Assembly (NCBI GenBank): GCA_015698045.1 | Contig: BLAL01000274.1 | Location: 1,827,678 to 1,891,677 of the forward strand | Direction of reading: 5' to 3' | DNA: 64,000 nucleotides | Origin: Rhizophagus clarus | Lineage: Eukaryota > Glomeromycota > Glomeromycetes > Glomerales > Glomeraceae | In this document: positions 32,323-45,033 of the stretch, in pieces | Position numbering within the stretch: the first letter of the stretch is position 1 | How the letters are laid out: every line of letters starts with the position of its first letter | Position numbers and translations under genes: made by a program | The notes under the pieces: generated by a model | Told to the model about the DNA's origin: nothing | The model's database searches: none | The model's input: only the letters and a program-made list of their open reading frames with translations

Positions 32323-35300
32323 TTGTCAAAAATGTCAAATGAAACAGACCTTAAAGAATCGATCGATTGGTTGGAAAGATCAATCTCTGATAAGTCACTA
32401 AATTATTATGAATATTCGAAATTTAAAAATTTAAAACCAATAGGAAATGGTGCATTTGCAACTGTTATTCGTGCTAATTGGAAAGATACTGATAATCTTT
32501 TAGCTTTAAAGACTTTTAATCATAATAATATGACGTTAAAAGAAGTCGTCAATGAGGTATACAACAGTATAGAAATATAAATTAAATTTATTGTCAATTT
32601 TTATTAATTATAATTTTTTTTTTTTCAGATAAAATTACAAAGAGAATTAGTTTTTCATGAGAATATTTTACGATTCTATGGCATAACGAAAGTAGAAGAA
32701 ACTGGTAAGTCTTATTTTATTAAATGAGTTTCTCGTTTTTTTAATGATATAATTTTTTTTTTTTAGGAAAACATTCGTTGGTCTTAGAATACGCCGATAG
32801 TGGTACATTAAAAACTTACTTAGAAAAGCATTTTAATGAACTTGATTGGAATGATAAATATCTGTTAGCATTACAACTAGCTAGTGCGGTGGAGTGTATG
32901 CATGATTTTGATATCATTCATCGTGATCTGGTAACGATAATAAATTACTTAATCTTGATTACTAATATGCGCAAATAATACTTTTTTTTTACGAACAAAT
33001 TTATTGTGTTTATATTTTGTAGCATCCAGACAATATACTAGTACATCAAAAAAAATTAAAGTTGGCAGATTTTGGTTTATCAAAAAAAATTGCTAAAGCT
33101 TCAAGTGATACACCAAAATTATTTGGCATAATACCTTTTGTCGATCCAAATAAATTAATTGACGAAAGTTACAAACTGGACAAAAATTCTGATGTATATA
33201 GCGTCGGAGTTTTAATGTGGCAAATTTCAAGTGGGCGTTATCCGTTCCACGACATTAATTATGACTATAGTTTAGTCTTGTCTATAGTAAACGGTAAACG
33301 AGAAGAAATTATTGATAATACTCCTGATAAATATAGTGGTTTATATACAGGTAACTAATAAATAAATAAAACACTTAATAATCTTTAATAAATCTTCTCT
33401 AAAACAAAAATATATATATTGTTATTTATTTAATGCAATTAGAATGCTGGAAACACGAACCAAATGAACGCCCAAATATTCAAGATGTTGTTTCAAGTCT
33501 TAAAACAATAATTTCTCTTGGTATAATTAGTGATGACGATATTAATAATGAAGAAAAGAAAACCAATCTATTTAAAGTATGTGAACTATTTTCTAAATTA
33601 GACGAAAATACTTCTACCATGGATTTGAATGAAGAACTGATATCAATTGATGGATTACATATTAGTACTACTTATTCTGAAAATATTGAAAATGAAAGCA
33701 AATCGAGTTTACAAAATCAAAAATTAAGCACAATTGATTATTCTGATATATCGATTGATAGTACAAGAGACTTGCCATTATTGGGTTTAACTTATGTTAA
33801 TAATAATGTAGATGCTGATAAAATAATAACGGATATCATTAGAAAACATGATTTGGGTTGTACTTTTGATCAGACTCAAAGATCAATCACTCAAACAATA
33901 TTACAATCGAGTCAAATTACGAATAATTTTGTAGAGTGGCTTACGATAAATCAACATATACCAAAATATATTTGGTTTCTCGGGGTATTTTATTATTATG
34001 GTATCGAGGTGGAAGAAAATGTTAACAAAGCATTTGAATTGTTTTCAAAAGCAGCAGAAAATAACTATTCGATAGCACAAGTTTATCTCGCTAAATGTTA
34101 TGATGAAGGGTATGGAACTGAACAGAATAAATTATTAGCATTTAATTGGTATCAAAAGGCAGCAGAAAATGATAGTATTGTTGGGCAATTTTATTTAGGG
34201 TATTGCTATGAATTTAATATTGGAATTAAAAATGATAAAAATAAATTCATTGAATGGTATCAAAAAGCAGCTAATAGTGGGAACACAACTGCAATAATTT
34301 ATCTTGCAAATTGTTATAGATTAGGAAAAGGCGTTGAAAAAAATGAAATTAAAGCATTTAGATATTATAAAAAATTAGTAGAAATGGGAATGGTGGATGC
34401 GCAACATCAACTTGGAAATTGTTTTCAAGATGGAATCGGAACCAAAATTGACAAAGACAAAGCTTCTCATTGGTACGAAAAAGCGGCCGAAAATGGCGAT
34501 ATTATAGCAAACTTAATCCTTGAACAAAATTACAACAAGAAACTTCACAACGAAAAGAATAAAAGTATGATTTTTATTAGAATATTATATTTTGAAAGTC
34601 TGAGACAGATCGGAATTAATAATTATTTTGGAATTGGTACAAAACAAAATTATGAAAAAGCATTTTCTTATTTTAAAAAAGTGGCAGAAAATGGTAATAA
34701 ATTTGCGCAATATAATTTAGGTGATTGTTATAAAAAAGGTAAGGGTGTAAAATCAAATAAAAGAAAAGCTTTTGAATTGTATCAAAAATCTGCTGGGCAA
34801 GGTTATAAAGATGCGCAATTTCAACTTGGAGAATGCTATGATAAAGGAATTGGAGTTGATATTAATAAAGTAAAAGCATTTGAGTTGTATAATATTGCTG
34901 CAAAGAAAGAACATATAATTGCACAGTGTAATCTCGCATTTTTTTATGAAAATAATGAAGGTACAGAGAAAAACTTAGAAAAAGCTATTTACTGGTATAC
35001 TAAAGCAGCAAATAACGGAAATAAAACCGCACAATATTCATTAGGTAAATGTTATGAACTAGGAAAAGGAATCAAAAAAGATGAACTTAAAGCCTTTGAA
35101 TATTACAAAAAATCAGCTGAACAAGGACATACTGGCGCACAATGTAGCCTTGGAATTTTATATGAAAAAGGCGCAGGTACTGAAAAAGATTTAGGTAGAG
35201 CCATTTACTGGTATAAAAAAGCAGCAGCAAATGAAGATGAAATAGCACAATATAATTTGTGTAATTTTTATAAATTAGGGATAGGTTTTGAAAAAGATGA

Positions 35301-37761
35301 AACAAAAGCTTTTGAATATTGCAAAAAATCAGCCGATCAAGGATATTTAAATGCTCAATTTGGACTTGGATGTTACTATTATAATGGAATTGGTACTGAA
35401 ATTAATAAGATAAAGGCGTTTGAGTTGTTTAACATTGCAGCTAAAAAAAATCACACTATTGCACAAAATAATCTTGGAGTTTTTTATGAAAAGGGTATAG
35501 GCACAGAACAAGATTTGGAAAAAGCTGTTTACTGGTATAATAAAGCAGCGGAAGATGAAAATGATTTGACAAAATATTTTCCAGGTCAAAGTTTAGTATT
35601 TGAAAAAGAAGTTGAAATAGATAAAATTAAAGCTTTGGCATATTACAAAAAATTAGCCTATCAAAGACATTTAAATGCTCAATTTCAACTTGCATATTGT
35701 TATGAAAAAGGTAATAATGGTACTGAGATTAATGAAAAAAAAGCATTTGAACTATATAAAATAGCAGCTGAAAAAGAACATGTTATTTCTCAAAACCATC
35801 TTGCATTTTTATACGAAAAGGGTAAAGGTACAGAAAAAAATTTAGAAAAAGCTATTTATTGGTATATTAAAGCAGCAGAAAATGGGAATGAAATAGCACA
35901 ATATAACTTGGGATATTATTATAAAATGGGAATTGGTGTTGAACAAGATGAATTTAAAGCTTTTGGATATTATAAAAAATCAGTCGAGAAAGGATATTTA
36001 AGCGCACAATTTCAACTTGGCTTATGTTATGATAAAGGAATTGGAACTGAAGTCAATGAAAAAAAAGCATTTGAATTATATGAAAAAGCAGCAAAAAATG
36101 GAGATGAAATAGCATTATATTGTTTGGGACAGTATTATGAGTTAGGAAATGGTATTATAAAAGAAGATAAAATTAAAGCTTTTAAGTATTATAAAAAATC
36201 AGCATATAAAGAATACTTAGATGCTCAATTTAAACTTGCATATTGTTATGATAAAGGAATTGGAACTGAAAATAATGAAGCAAAGGCATTTAACTTTTAT
36301 AAAATAGCAGCCGAAAAGGAACATGTCGTTGCACAAAATCATCTTGCGTTTTTATATAAGAATGGTAAAGGCACAAAAAAAGACCTAAAAAAATCTATTT
36401 ATTGGTATAACAAAGCTGCAGAAAATGGAAACAAAGAAGCACAATATAATATAGGAAATTATTATAGAAATGGTGAAGGTGTAGAAAAAGATGAAACAAA
36501 AGCATTTGAATATTATCAAAGATCAGCTGACCAAGGATATTATAATGCTCAATTCGGACTTGGGTATTGTTATTTCAATGGTATTGGGACTGAAATTAAT
36601 AAGACAAAAGCATTTGAACTATATAAAATGGCAGCTGAAAAACAGTGTACTATTGCACAAAACAATCTTGCATTTTTATATGAAAATGGTATAGCTACAG
36701 AAAAAAATTTAGAAAAAGCAATTTATTGGTATAATAAAGCAGCAGACAATGGGTTTGAAGTAGCGCAATACAATTTAGGATATTATTATAAATTAGGAAT
36801 TGGCGTTGAAAAATCTGAAATCAAAGCTTTTAAATTTTATGAAAAATCAGCCAATCAAGGGTATATAAATGCACAATTTGAACTTGGGTATTGTTATTTT
36901 TATGGGCTTGGAATTGAAATCAATAAAACAAAAGCAGTTGAATTATATACGTTAGCAGCTGAAAAAAACCATGCCATTGCACAAAGTTACCTTGGTCTTT
37001 TATATGAAAAAGGTGAATGCATGGAAAAAAGTTTGGAAAAAGCCATCTACTGGTATGATAAAGCAGCAGAAAATGGAAATGGGTTTGCACAATATTGTCT
37101 AGGTCAATGTTATAAATTAGGGATAGGTATTGAGAGAGATAATGCCAAAGCATTCGAATATTATAAAAAATCATCTGATCAAGAATATCTAAATGCTCAA
37201 TTTGAACTTGGATATTGTTATGATAAAGGAATTGGGACTGAAATTAATAAAATAGAAGCATTTAGATTATATAAAATAGCAGCTGAAAAAGAACATAACG
37301 TTGCACAAAATAACCTTGGATTTTTGTATAATAATGGTGAAGGTACAGAAAAAGATCTAGAAAAAGCTATTTATTGGTATAATAAAGCTGCAGAAAGTGG
37401 AAATGAAACTTCATATTATAATTTAGGTCAATTTTACAAGTTAGGAATCAAAAAAGATTATGTTAAAGCTTTTGAATTTTATAAAAAATCTGCTGAAAAA
37501 GGTTACTTAGATGCACAATTTGAACTTGGATATTGTTATGATAAAGGAATTGGAACTGAAATTGACAAAACAGAAGCATTTAAATTATATAAATTAGCAG
37601 CTCAAAAAGAACACAGTATTGCACAAAATAATCTTGGAATTCTATATATTAAAGGTGAAGGTACAGAAAAAGATCTAGAAAAAGCTATTTATTGGTATAA
37701 CAAAGCTGCAAAAAATGGAAATGAAAATGCATATTATAATTTGGTGAATGTTATGAATTAG
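32323..37761 (+). CDS. Protein kinase fused to ~35 Sel1-like repeats (1706 aa)
   Basis: Five exons: 32323-32556, 32629-32704, 32767-32930, 33023-33350, 33443-37761. All have GT-AG ends and consistent phases. Kinase domain in the first four exons: '[12 protein letters not shown]', 'LALKTFN' lysine, '[11 protein letters not shown]', 'IIHRDLHPDNIL' (across intron 3), 'LADFGLSKK', 'FVDPN' in place of APE, '[10 protein letters not shown]'. Exon 5 starts '[10 protein letters not shown]', then a low-complexity linker, then Sel1-like repeats of 36 residues from about 33985 to the end. These form a three-repeat higher-order unit of ~108 residues. Sel1 repeats are helical scaffolds for protein-protein contacts; a signalling role is inferred. 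The frame ends early at 37761 (see the next entry). Confidence 0.85.
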
Positions 37762-37875
37762 GCAATGACATAAGTAAGGATAATGTTAAGGCTTTTGAAT
37801 TCTATAAAAAGTCAGCTGATCAAGGATTCTGGGAATCATGAAGCTAAAAAGTGTTTAAATTTTCTTTTACAATAG
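37739..37875 (+). pseudogene. Out-of-frame remnant of the Sel1 gene's original C-terminus
   Basis: After 'AYYNL' one base appears lost, because the next frame reads '[20 protein letters not shown]' and 'KKSADQGF', a proper Sel1 unit. A second shift then gives 'GNHEAKKCLNFLLQ' and a stop at 37873. The sister gene ends '[13 protein letters not shown]', so this was the ancestral end. The present protein is shorter by about 40 residues. Confidence 0.75.
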
Positions 37876-39145
37876 TATATAATCTAACCTTTGTAGCATT
37901 ACGATGATAGGATATTTCAATTATTTAAATAATTTCAATTGCATCTTAAAAATCCTTCTACTGTATGTATATTATTGTGCAATAATAGAACTTCTCTCTT
38001 TCATTTACTTAAATATATTCATAAATAATAAATAAAGATCAAATAACTTATTAAATACAGCATTAAGTTTATGTTTATTTTATTACAAATTTACTACAAT
38101 TATAGAATTATCAGGACCCAGTAATATATATATAGGGGTCAGGTCCAGCCAAAAAAAAATTTACTATTACAGTAGCTGTACGCATTTTTTCAGGGCCGGA
38201 ATTACAATAATGCTAGCCAGTTTCTAAATTAAGAAATAAATCTTTGGCTAGCATTATCAAAAATATCTAAAAAAGGAAAGATATACATAATTTTTTTGGG
38301 ACTATTGTACGCAAATTCAAACCCGACCCATGTATATATATTTCTGGGTCCTGAATTATCACTATTATCCGGAGATAAAATAAGGACTTTTTAATATTAT
38401 TATCATGTTCTGAGTCCCGGTCTAGCTCAAACCTAAAAAATATTAACGCTGAGTAGAAATATTAGCCAACCTACAAAAAAGAAAATAAGATGAGTTCAGT
38501 TTTTAAAAACATAACGGCTTATGAAAAGCTGCTTTAAAAAAATTAAATGGTTTAAAATAGTTGTCAAAAAAAAAAGTATTATAAAAAAAAATAATTTTAT
38601 AATTTGCTTTTGTCAACAAAAAAAAGTCGTTAATAAAGTATATTTTTTGGATTATAAAAAAAAAGGTTCAAAAAACCAGTGAGAAATAAATATAAAAAAA
38701 AGGACCGATATCAGAGCTGATCAGATCTAATTGGCGTTTTTTTTTAGTATTAGCTAATCCAATCGGCCACGCGAATTACACAAATTGACCTTTCGATCTA
38801 ATCAAAAAAGAACATAATATTCTTTTTATTTCTTTTTTTATTTTTATTTATTTTAATTGGTAAATGCATTTATTTATTGACCAATATGTGAGAGAACATA
38901 AATACAATGTAAAGTACATTAGAAAAGTCGTACAACTTCACTATATACCAATTTACTCGTATCTGACATAATTGGTCGCAAATGATCGTTAAATAAATAA
39001 AAAAAACCTAACTCTATAAATATTAAACAAAAAAAACCAAAACTACATACAATATATACGCTATATAATTTGATTCTTTGTGTAAGAAAACCAAGATCGC
39101 TATAAAAAACTTACTGCAAATCAAGTAATTAACGTATTATAAAAT
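37876..39145. other. Intergenic with one MITE
   Basis: Apart from the MITE at 38111-38354, AT-rich with many A-runs. No gene seen. Confidence 0.4.
38111..38354. mobile_element. 244-bp MITE with TCAGGACCCAG ends (Harbinger-like target site)
   Basis: Ends TCAGGACCCAG then AATATATATA, matched inverted at the right (CTGGGTCCTGA). ATTA flanks both sides (38107-38110 and 38355-38358); TTA/TWA duplications are usual for PIF/Harbinger. It holds a second inverted pair 'AATGCTAGCCA' / 'TGGCTAGCATT'. Its core 'TTTTCAGGGCCGGAATTACA' recurs at about 11033 inside the 1.7-kb element. Confidence 0.75.
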
Positions 39146-39149
39146 TCAC

Positions 39150-40116
39150 TACTTATTCAAATATTCTCCCCAACCTTCAGACCAATCCAACTTCCTCGTC
39201 TTTTTCTGAGTCTTGCCGGTATTTTCAGGAGGCATTTTTGACGTGACTGGAGTTTCTGTACTGTACTCGTCCCGCTTCCTAAGTCAACCCGCTTGCCTTT
39301 CTTTTTTGTTACATTCTCACCCGCTTCCACTTATTTTAACAATTTTTTATCTGCTAATTCTTTATAAATTTCCTCAAAACTTTTTTTTGGTACTGGGGTA
39401 ACCAAGGGCAACGAGATTTCTATCAGTACGGTGATCTTTCGTGCATCATGTTGAGAATCGAGCGTACCTGTTGCTGAATCAAGCTCTCTCATTCTTGGAG
39501 CTTCTTCAGGTGCTTCTGTTGAAACTCGTTTAGGACCAGTCTTGTCGTTGTTTTATATCCTTAAGTCGTCTAACGAAATTGTTCTGTACCTCGTTCGCTT
39601 TGACTATGCGATCAAAGATGGTAACGTTAGGCGATGTAAATGAAATCGCAACCGGCTTAATTTTCCTTGGGTCGTATCCACCAAGTTTCTTAATCGTAAT
39701 TCTTCATTTGAAATCTTTACTTTTTTCCCTAAGGTAACCGTACCATCATCTAGTACGAGTTCCTTCTTTGTTTTCTTGAATTTACGAATCTTCCTCTTCT
39801 TAAATTTTTCATCTTGAATGCGAACCTGCCATTGTTCTTTGTGTGAATCCTTGAGAACCGTTTTTCCTAAGGCTTTCATTAGTCCATCTTCGTTCTTAAG
39901 AAGGCAATTACCTTCTGGCATTTGTTGAAGACGATGATCCCAGTCCTTGACCATTTGCCAAGAGTTTCTTTGTTTGCTTTGACGGGATTTAAAGAACATA
40001 ATATTCTTATTAATTATATAATAATTATAAATTGACCTCATTAAAAAAAAAATTATTTGGCTATAGAATCTAACACTAACACAGAATAGATCAGGCGCAT
40101 TCGGATCGATAATCAC
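39150..40116 (-). pseudogene. Decayed Lys-rich protein gene, unrecognised
   Basis: Minus-strand fragments follow in order across frames. From about 40000: 'MFFKSRQSKQRNSWQMVKDW', 'NEDGLMKALGKTVLKDSHKE', 'QWQVRIQDEKFKKRKIRKF' and 'TVTLGKKVKISNEELRLRN'. After a shift near 39665: 'YDPRKIKPVAISFTSPNVTI' and 'FDRIVKANEVQNNFVRRLKD'. After another: 'TGPKRVSTEAPEEAPRMREL', 'PVPKKSFEEIYKELADKK', a stop, then 'KGKRVDLGSGTSTVQKL'. At least two frameshifts and one stop. Basic and low-complexity; possibly a transposon-encoded DNA- or RNA-binding protein. Confidence 0.6.
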
Positions 40117-41638
40117 ATTATTTTATGAAGCTGAAGGTTATTCAGACAACACTTTCTTAAAGTAATTATAAAACAAGTTTGCAAAATAAAAAACTTGGAA
40201 AAATAAAGTCCATAAACCCTAATAGGCTTCCAAAAAAATTTAGTTAGAGATTATTTGACCGAATTTGTTAGTTCGCAGCTTTATTAACAACTAATGAATC
40301 TATGTTTCTATGCAAATAACTAGCTATTATCTGATGATATGATGATAAAGATATAAAATTAGTAAATAAATAATAGTTTTTTTTAGTAAAATTAAACGAC
40401 ATTGTAAAATAAAGTTTCGGTTATACAGTATAGGCTTCGGATCAGGATTAGGATACAGAAAGAAAAATGCATACTGAAATTCTTTTCGCATACCTAAACC
40501 TAAAGAGTTTCGGGAAAATAGATTTCGTTACCTAGTAATGCTATAATATAATTGATTACGTTATCACTTAAAAATCACCTGAAAACTACAGTACATTTTC
40601 AGTTGCCATTAAGGAAATTTCATCAATAATTATCAGGAAAGTTTTTCCGTTTGAATTCCACAGCATGGAATTCACTTTATGTGTAATAGCCTAAATAAGG
40701 GGCTTGAGATACTATTAATTACGTATTACGGATATTTATTTAAATTAAACAAATTTGTAACGAATTTTGAAATGTTAAACTGATCACGAATTTTTTAAAT
40801 AATTCTGCCCAAAATTAATGATTTTTAAATACTGTGGAAATATGTGGAATCTAAATAGTTCCAGTATTTTCCGAACACCTTGACGAAATATTTGCAGTAT
40901 AAATCCACGAAATCCGGTGTGGTCCATGCAAGCAAGATATATAGGAATGTGTGGAATTCCACATGTTCTGAACTAACCCCAAATATTGAAAGAACAGTGT
41001 GCACGTAAGTTTTAAGGTTAAGTTATTGTTCAACATGATTTGTGATAAAATTCTGATTGTTTACTATAATTTCTTTTGATGACACTTGTGAAATGCGAAT
41101 AAAGAAATGAAACTTCTACTAAAGCTAATGATGTAAAGCTATTAACTAAGTATAAATTTTCATTTTTAATACATAATATTTGAAAAGAATTAACAATTGA
41201 ATTGGATTTTAATGACTAACAACATTTTACAAAAAATAAAAATTAAAATTAAAAAAAAAATAATTAACCAATGTATTATAAAATATTTAATAATTTTATC
41301 CCTTATCTTCTTTTTTATAGATAAATATCAGATTAATCTAAATTATAAAACGAAATTCTTTCTAAGCCGAAAGTAATGAGGAGAATACCGATAACGTAAC
41401 GTAACACTAAACATTTTATTAATTCACTTGCAGAATTTGTGTCATTAAAAACACCAATTGGGTAGATTTTGTAGAAATCTATGCAACATAATGAACATAA
41501 TGATCCCGTGTAACCTGTGTTGCGGTATATAAATAAACACTTAATACAATTAATACAAATTTGTTAAAAATTTTTTTTTCTTTTTCCACAGGAATATTTA
41601 TTATTATTATTATTATTAAAGGAAAAAAAAAATACAAA
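40117..41638. other. Intergenic with one dispersed inverted repeat
   Basis: Contains the repeat at about 40830-40985. Otherwise AT-rich, leading into the promoter of the second kinase-Sel1 gene. Confidence 0.4.
40830..40985. repeat. Dispersed small inverted-repeat element, copy 1
   Basis: 'TGTGGAATCTAAATAGTTCC' and 'AGTATTTTCC' at the left; 'GTGTGGAATTCCACATG' and 'CTGAACTAACCCC' at the right. A diverged copy lies at about 45965-46092 with the same left and right blocks. Confidence 0.55.
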
Positions 41639-44608
41639 ATGTCATCACTCGAACCAGTTGATTGGTTAGAAAAATCGATTTCCGATGATTATTTAAATTA
41701 TTACGAATATTCGGACTTTAATAACTTAGTATATATAGGAAGAGGTTCATATGGAACTGTCGTTCGTGCTAATTGGAAAAATACTGATAATATCTTCGCT
41801 TTAAAAACTTTTAATCACGATAATATAACGTTAAAAGAAGTTGTTAATGAAGTGTGTAAAATGTAATGATATCAAATTAATGATTTGCTTAAAGGGATTT
41901 TATTAATTTATTAAATTCTTACAGATAAGATTACAGAAAAAAGTTGATTTTCATGAAAACGTTTTACGATTCTATGGTATTACGAAAGTAGAAGAAACAA
42001 GTAAGTCTTAGAATGTATCATATCATTACTTTTTTATTTAAAGTGTACTCAGATGTAATTCGAAAATATTCATTGGTCTTGGAATATGCTGATAGTGGTA
42101 CATTGAAAGCCTATTTAAATAAGCGTTTTAATGAATTTAATTGGGATGACAAATATCAATTAGCATTTCAATTAGCCAGCGCGGTGACATGTATGCATGA
42201 ATGTGGCATCATTCATCGTGATTTGGTAATAATAGTCCGATTATTTTAATTTAATTAATTAATAAAATATACAAACACCTTTTTATTTAACAAATATTTT
42301 TATTTTATAGCACGCAGATAATATACTGGTACACCAGAAAAGGTTAAAGCTGGCAGATTTTGGATTATCAAAAAAAATTGCTAGGGCGTCAAGTAGCACA
42401 TCAAAAGTATTTGGCGTAGTACCTTTTGTAGACCCAAAAAGTTTAAACGATGAAAGCTATAAATTAAACAAAAAATCTGACGTATATAGTGTTGGAGTTT
42501 TAATGTGGCAAATTTCAAGTGGTTATCAACCGTTTCCTAACAATAGTTATGACGTAAGTTTAATCTTATCTATAGTAAAAGGTAAACGAGAAGGAATTAT
42601 TGACGATACTCCCATTGAATATAGTAGTTTATATACAGGTAATATGATACTATCATAATCATATTTAAATATTATAAGAATTTTTATTAACATTACAGAT
42701 ATACTGTTTAGAATGTTGGAAACATGAGCCAAATGAGCGTCCAGATATGCAAGATGTTGTATCAAGACTTAAAACGATGATTTTTCCTAAACAACGACAT
42801 ATAATTAACGATGATATTATCGAGATAGAGGAAACTGATTCAGTTAAAGTATGTGAGCCAATTCCTGAATTAGACAAAAAAAGAACTGTAGAATTAAATA
42901 ATGAATTGATGTCGAATGATAAATTAAGTATTAATCATTTTTATAACAATAATATCAAAACAAAAAGTCAACCAAACCCACCAAATTTTTTGTCAATTCA
43001 TACAAATGTTTCTTCAAAATTTAGCATTGGCGTTAATGAACTAATTACAGCTATTATTGAAAAGCATGATGAAGGTTATACTTTTGAACAAATTCAAGAA
43101 CTAATAAGTCAAAGAATATCACAATTAAACCAAATTACGGATTATCTTGTAAATTGGCTTACAGAAAATCAAGATGAACCAAAATATATTTGGTTATTTG
43201 GATTATTATATTATTATAATATTGGTATAGAAGAAAATGACAATAAAGCATTTGAATTATTTTCAAAGGTGCAATTAACAATTATTCAATAGCACAAGTT
43301 TATCTTGCTAAATGTTATGATAATGAACGTGGAACTGAACAGAATAAGAATTTAGCATTCGGTTGGTATCAAAAATCAGCAGAAAATAATAGCATTATTG
43401 GACAATATTATTTAGGATATTGCTATGAATTTAATATCGGAATTGAGAATAATGAGAACAAATTTATTGATTGGTATCAAAAGGCAACCAATAATGGAAA
43501 TATGATCGCGAAATTTTATCTTGCAAATTGTTACAGGTTAGGAAAAGGAATAAATAAGGATGAAAATAAAGCATTTGAATATTATAAAACGTTGGCGAAT
43601 AATGAGATAGCAGACGCTCAACACCAACTTGGAAATTGTTTTTATTATGGGGTAGGAACACAAGTCAATGACGAACAGGCCGTTTATTGGTATGAAAAAG
43701 CGGCTAATAATGGAGATATAATTTCAAAACATGTTCTTGAACAAAATTATAATAAAAAAATCAGTGCTAAAAAAAATAAAAGTATAGAAATCAGAATTTA
43801 TTATAGGATGATATTTTTTGAAGGATTGAGACGAATTGGGATCAATAATTATTATGGTATTGGTACAAAACAAAATTACAAAAAAGCATTTTCCTACTTT
43901 CAAAAAGCAGCGGAAGGCGGAAATAAATTTGCACAGTATAATTTAGGTAATTGTTATAAAAAAGGCAAGGGTACTAAAACAAATAAAAGAAAAGCTTTTG
44001 AATTTTATCAAAAATCGGCTGAACAAGGATATAAAGATGCACATTTTCAACTTGGAGAATGTTATGATAAGGGAATTGGAGTTGAAATTAATAAAGTAAA
44101 GGCGTTTGAATTATATAACATTGTTGCTAAAAAAGAACATGACATAGCACAATGTAATCTTGGAATTTTATATGAAAAAGGTGAAGGGATAGAAAAAGAT
44201 TTAGAAAAAGCTGTTTACTGGTATAATAAGGCAGCAGAAAATGGAGATAAAGTAGCACAATATAATTTAGGTCAATATTATAGATTGGGAATAGAAGTCG
44301 ATAAAGATAAAGCTAAAGCTTTCGAATACTATAAAAAGTCAGCCGATCAAGGATATTTGAATGCTCAACTTGAGCTTGGGCATTGTTATTATAGTGGTAT
44401 TGGAATTAACGCTGATAAAATAAAGGCATTTGAGCTATATGAAATGGCTGCAAAAAAAGGAAATAACAATGCGCAAAGAAATATTGCATTTTTATATGAA
44501 CAAGGAGAGGGAACCAAAAAGAATAAAGAAAAAGCTATTCATTGGTATAAAATAGCTATAGAAAATGGGAATCATGAAGCTAAAGCAAGATTAAATGATC
44601 TTTTATAG
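41639..44608 (+). CDS. Protein kinase with Sel1-like repeats, one frameshift
   Basis: Paralogue of the gene at 32323 with the same five-exon plan: 41639-41851, 41925-42000, 42053-42225, 42311-42638, 42712-44608. Exons 2 and 4 have identical lengths in both genes. Start at 41639 ([14 protein letters not shown]) chosen by alignment; the upstream frame translates low-complexity leader. Motifs: '[12 protein letters not shown]', 'FALKTFN', 'GIIHRDL|HADNIL', 'LADFGLSKK', 'FVDPK'. At about 43280 a one-base loss ends the frame after 'ELFSK'; the Sel1 repeats resume in the next frame ('[12 protein letters not shown]') and run intact to '[13 protein letters not shown]'. About 12 repeats, far fewer than in the sister. 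Either a young pseudogene or an assembly error. Confidence 0.75.
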
Positions 44609-45033
44609 CAGCATTCATTTTTACTTCTAAATTTTGATGTTACTAAAATAATTGTTTTGTTGTTTATTTTACAAAATATTAGTTAAAAATTTCTTTAGAA
44701 TTTTATTATTTTATTTATATCATACAATTAACTCTATAAATTTTTTATTGTACATATAATTAAATGATAAAGCTCTATTTTTACTATTTGTACTACAAAA
44801 CATTCAGCCTATTAATACAAATGATATTTGTCTTACAGCTTTTTTATCTTAATAAAAATGGTTTAAAGTTTATTTCATTCGTGTGTCCTGCATTATTATT
44901 GTCATTTAACAATTTTATTAAATGTATAAATAATTCTTAATTTCTATTGAGATTAAAATGCAAAAACGCATCTCTCTGTTATAATATGATGCGGCACATC
45001 TATTGCATACTCATGATAAAAATGATATACAAA
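44609..45033. other. 3' flank, no gene seen
   Basis: AT-rich with no coding signal. Confidence 0.4.
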
